DNA from: Fulvivirgaceae bacterium JP3-4
Lineage (GTDB): Bacteria; Bacteroidota; Bacteroidia; Cytophagales; Cyclobacteriaceae
Reading direction: 5' to 3'
Assembly (NCBI GenBank): GCA_029309925.1
Contig: JARKND010000001.1
Span: forward strand, 1,984,001 to 2,048,000
Length of the DNA stretch: 64,000 nt
Shown here: positions 61,562-64,000 of the stretch, piece after piece
Position numbering within the stretch: position 1 is the first letter of the stretch
Layout: the number at the start of each line of letters is the position of its first letter
The notes under the pieces: generated by a model
The model's database searches: none
Told to the model about the DNA's origin: nothing
What the model saw: only the letters and a program-made list of their open reading frames with translations
Position numbers and translations under genes: made by a program

Positions 61562-62133
61562 AGTCTATAAAAAATATCGGACATACGCCTGCAGGAATGA
61601 GCGTGCTTTCTGACGATTTAGTAGAGTTCCATGCTGCGCGACTGATGTTGTTGATTTTCGTATGTGGGGTCAAGAGTAGAAGAGATAAGTCCATTAAAAT
61701 TGAAGGTCTAACCAAGCTTGCAAAGCTAGATTTCTTTTTAAGGTATCCAGAATTTTTTCAGAGAGTTGCACGGCACTTAAACAAAACCGTGGCCAGCGGC
61801 AGTGAGTCAAAAGTAGAGTCAAAAATGATTCGTTTTCATTATGGGCCGTGGGATGAGCGCTATTACCAAGTCCTACCTTTTTTAGAAGCTCGGGGGCTAC
61901 TTAAAATTAATCGCGAAAAGAGTACATATAATTTTTGCCTTACTGAAACCGGGACGGACGTTAGTAGGACATTGCTTGCTAATGAAGCGTTTAAGGACTT
62001 GGCGAAAAACCTCGAAGAAGTAAAGGCTGTATTGGCTGGATTCAATGGCACCAAGTTAAAAAATCTTGTCTATGACCTGTTCGAAAAGGAAGTGGCAAGT
62101 AAAAACCTCAACGAGATAATTGACTATGAGTAG
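61558..62133 (+). CDS. ABC-three-component middle component-like protein
   Basis: This 191-residue soluble helical protein has the winged-helix-like core IEGLTKLAKLDFFLRYPEF, RFHYGPWDERYYQVLPFLEARGLL and TYNFCLTETGTDVSRTL. The size and position between a nuclease and an SMC-type ATPase, with overlaps of 4 and 8 bp, fit the middle component of ABC-3C systems. No catalytic residue is visible. It probably bridges ATPase and nuclease. Confidence 0.7.
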   Translation: MKSIKNIGHTPAGMSVLSDDLVEFHAARLMLLIFVCGVKSRRDKSIKIEGLTKLAKLDFFLRYPEFFQRVARHLNKTVASGSESKVESKMIRFHYGPWDERYYQVLPFLEARGLLKINREKSTYNFCLTETGTDVSRTLLANEAFKDLAKNLEEVKAVLAGFNGTKLKNLVYDLFEKEVASKNLNEIIDYE

Positions 62134-64000
62134 GAAGATTTTTATAAAAGAGTTATCGAGAATCACCACAGATGGAGAGATAGAGTCGCTCAAATTCCAA
62201 AAGGGAGTAAATTTAATTATTGGTGAATCGGGAACTGGCAAGACGGTTTGGCTGAAAATGCTTGACTATTTGTTTGGAGATAGAGGAACAGTGGAAGAAG
62301 CATTGTCCTCGGACTTGCGACTGGTTGAAAAATACTCAGCGATTCAAGCAACTATTAATATTGGCGATGACGACTTCAAGATTGAGCGTAATTGGCATAA
62401 TCCCGGGGCGAAGGGTAAGATCAAAATTGGTGAGGATCAATTTGTTTTATCATCCGATTTTTCTGGCTGGATTCTTGAAAAACTAGCCGTTCCTCAATTA
62501 AAGTTTCCAAAGGGCAATCCGTATGTGAACAATTGGGTTGAACTAAGTTTCAGAATTCTATACCGCCACATCTATAGACAAGAGCGATTTTGGAATGATA
62601 TAGCCGACAAACAACCTGAACACGAGCAGCATGCGGCAATAGCCCAATTTTTAGGAATCGCTGAGCAGATATTTTCTCAGAGTTTTGATAGCTCAATTTC
62701 GGCCAGTAAGGAATTATTAAAGCTTGAGAGTAAAAAGGAACAGTTTGAAGAGATTCTTGAAAATTTGAGCCGAAGCATGACATCTGTGGAGGATGAAAAC
62801 CGCATAGCTTTCACAACCAAAGATGAGATCGAGCAAGCCATTGTTAGTATTGAAGAGGAAATAGAGACGTTAATTAGCAAGAGGAATGATGTTTTAAAGG
62901 AAAATCTCGCGAACGTTAACGAACAAAACAAGCAACGCGAATCTCTTGAACTTGAAATCCTTTCTACCCGTAAGGGCTTATTGAATGACATAGAAATTGT
63001 AGACACAAGGATTGGAGAGCTTAAGGCCCGCTACAGCTATTTCCAAGAATTAACACAGAATGTTTCCAATGAAATAACAAAATTAGAACGCTCGAAAGTT
63101 GCTGGTATCATCTCAGACCTTAAAGTAACTCATTGTCCTTCTTGTGACCAAGAAGTGAAGGCTTCAGTTGTCGATCAAAATCATTGCTTCCTTTGCCATC
63201 AAGTTATTCCATCCGTTGATACTCAATATGGCGATCGGATAAATTTTGAGGTCCATCAATTGACATCGGAACGGAAAGAGCTTGGAGAAATCTTGACGAA
63301 GTATGCTACTGATATTCAGTCATTGGTTCAAACGCGAAAAGATCTTTCTGAAAGGGTATCGATAGAAGATAGGAAGCTAGTACCACTACGCCAAACGTTA
63401 TCAGGACTTACGGACGAGCGTTTAAGTGTAATAGATTCGCAACGTGGGAGGTTGGAGGAGAAAATTGAAAATTTCAAACGCTTACTTGGAAACTTTCACT
63501 ATAAAGAGAAATTGCTAGCGGAGATCGATCGCTTAAATCACGAGATATCTGTGTTTGATATGGATGTGGAAGAAAAAACAAGCCAAATAAATTATGAAAC
63601 GGTTTGTGCTGCAATCGAAGATGGCGTGAATAGTTATATAAATCAACTCAAAAAGAGTTACCCTAAGATCTGGCCCCATGGCCGAGTACACTTTAACATT
63701 GACGAGAGAAAGTTTAGTTTCAGAGTGGGAGATGTTAACTGGACAGCCATTAGCGCATTAAACCAGGAATATTTCTTGTTAGCATATCACTATGGGTTAC
63801 TCTCTCTTTCGGGTTCCGATAAATTCAATTTTCCAGGTCTTTTAGTTTTAGACTTTCCACCACAACTAGGCGAGGATAAGAAAAGTCAAAATGCTTTAGA
63901 CTATATAGTAAAACCATTCATTTCCCTTTGCAATAAAAAAGGCAACGATTCCCTGCAGGTGATTTTTGCAGGCAAAACACTTAGCGCAATTCCAAATAGC
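62126..64000 (+). CDS. SMC/RecN-like ATPase with zinc hook (3' end outside window)
   Basis: The frame is open from ATG 62126 to the window end (625 codons, no stop). Walker A is GESGTGKT at 33-40. Coiled coils run from about 190 to 330 and 380 to 500. Between them lies a zinc hook with C337-x2-C340 (CPSC) and C354-x2-C357 (CFLC), as in Rad50-type proteins. The ABC-side part LLVLDFPPQLGED at about 572-584 is a Walker B-like strand, where the usual Glu after Asp is replaced (D-F-P-P). It would power the adjacent nuclease. The start overlaps the middle component by 8 bp. Confidence 0.88.
   Translation, partial: MSRKIFIKELSRITTDGEIESLKFQKGVNLIIGESGTGKTVWLKMLDYLFGDRGTVEEALSSDLRLVEKYSAIQATINIGDDDFKIERNWHNPGAKGKIKIGEDQFVLSSDFSGWILEKLAVPQLKFPKGNPYVNNWVELSFRILYRHIYRQERFWNDIADKQPEHEQHAAIAQFLGIAEQIFSQSFDSSISASKELLKLESKKEQFEEILENLSRSMTSVEDENRIAFTTKDEIEQAIVSIEEEIETLISKRNDVLKENLANVNEQNKQRESLELEILSTRKGLLNDIEIVDTRIGELKARYSYFQELTQNVSNEITKLERSKVAGIISDLKVTHCPSCDQEVKASVVDQNHCFLCHQVIPSVDTQYGDRINFEVHQLTSERKELGEILTKYATDIQSLVQTRKDLSERVSIEDRKLVPLRQTLSGLTDERLSVIDSQRGRLEEKIENFKRLLGNFHYKEKLLAEIDRLNHEISVFDMDVEEKTSQINYETVCAAIEDGVNSYINQLKKSYPKIWPHGRVHFNIDERKFSFRVGDVNWTAISALNQEYFLLAYHYGLLSLSGSDKFNFPGLLVLDFPPQLGEDKKSQNALDYIVKPFISLCNKKGNDSLQVIFAGKTLSAIPNS

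Overview
The window looks like a chromosomal stretch of a Cytophagales-type member of the Bacteroidota. Evidence: a type-B type IX secretion (T9SS) sorting domain on a HYR-repeat protein, LytS/LytTR regulators, a TAnnTTTG-like promoter box before several genes, weak ribosome binding sites at most starts, and Bacteroidota-only families (DUF6493, DUF6526, DUF6660, DUF6934, DUF6035, RteC, YWFCY coupling protein). No rRNA, tRNA, CRISPR array or complete insertion sequence was found. All family names come from reading the translations; no database search was run.

Region 1 (1-21.6 kb) is ordinary chromosome. It holds a partial SRPBCC protein, a LytTR/LytS two-component pair, a large secreted HYR/T9SS protein, a glyoxalase-fold protein, and a conserved membrane cluster (DUF58, MoxR, DUF4350, DUF4129, SpoIIM fusion, with RDD proteins on both sides). 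A GAF histidine kinase, a BON protein, small stress-type proteins and a SWIM/DUF6493 pair follow.

Region 2 (21.6-30.3 kb) is patchy. It has a 5'-truncated transglutaminase, the tail of a lost histidine kinase, an ASCH protein and damaged membrane-protein genes. A MarR regulon follows, in which the same palindrome sits at the regulator's start and in front of its neighbour operon. A SulP-carbonic anhydrase fusion and several small orphan genes in long non-coding stretches complete it.

Region 3 (30.3-43.8 kb) is a metal region. A DtxR-family regulator faces, across a perfect inverted repeat, an operon of di-haem lipoprotein, Rieske lipoprotein and outer-membrane porin. After it come DUF6660, a 41-residue membrane protein, a CzcA-type RND pump with an unusual C-terminal secreted-type extension, its TolC and adaptor partners, DUF3703, a His-rich membrane transporter and a P1B-type ATPase.

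Region 4 (43.8-64 kb) is accessory DNA of a mobilizable island. It opens with a three-gene cassette (membrane coiled-coil protein, DUF6035/CoiA-like nuclease, second PD-(D/E)XK-like protein) divergent from an XRE regulator over an 18-bp palindrome. Next come a kinase-receiver-LuxR hybrid, RteC, a primase, a membrane protein with a C2H2 finger, MobC, relaxase, coupling protein, a second RteC and a DUF6934 pair. The window ends in a tight operon of a PLD-type nuclease and an ABC-three-component-like set (DUF4297 nuclease, middle component, zinc-hook ATPase cut by the window edge). The nuclease cassette and the PLD plus ABC-3C-like operon are the best candidates for little-described conflict or defence systems.
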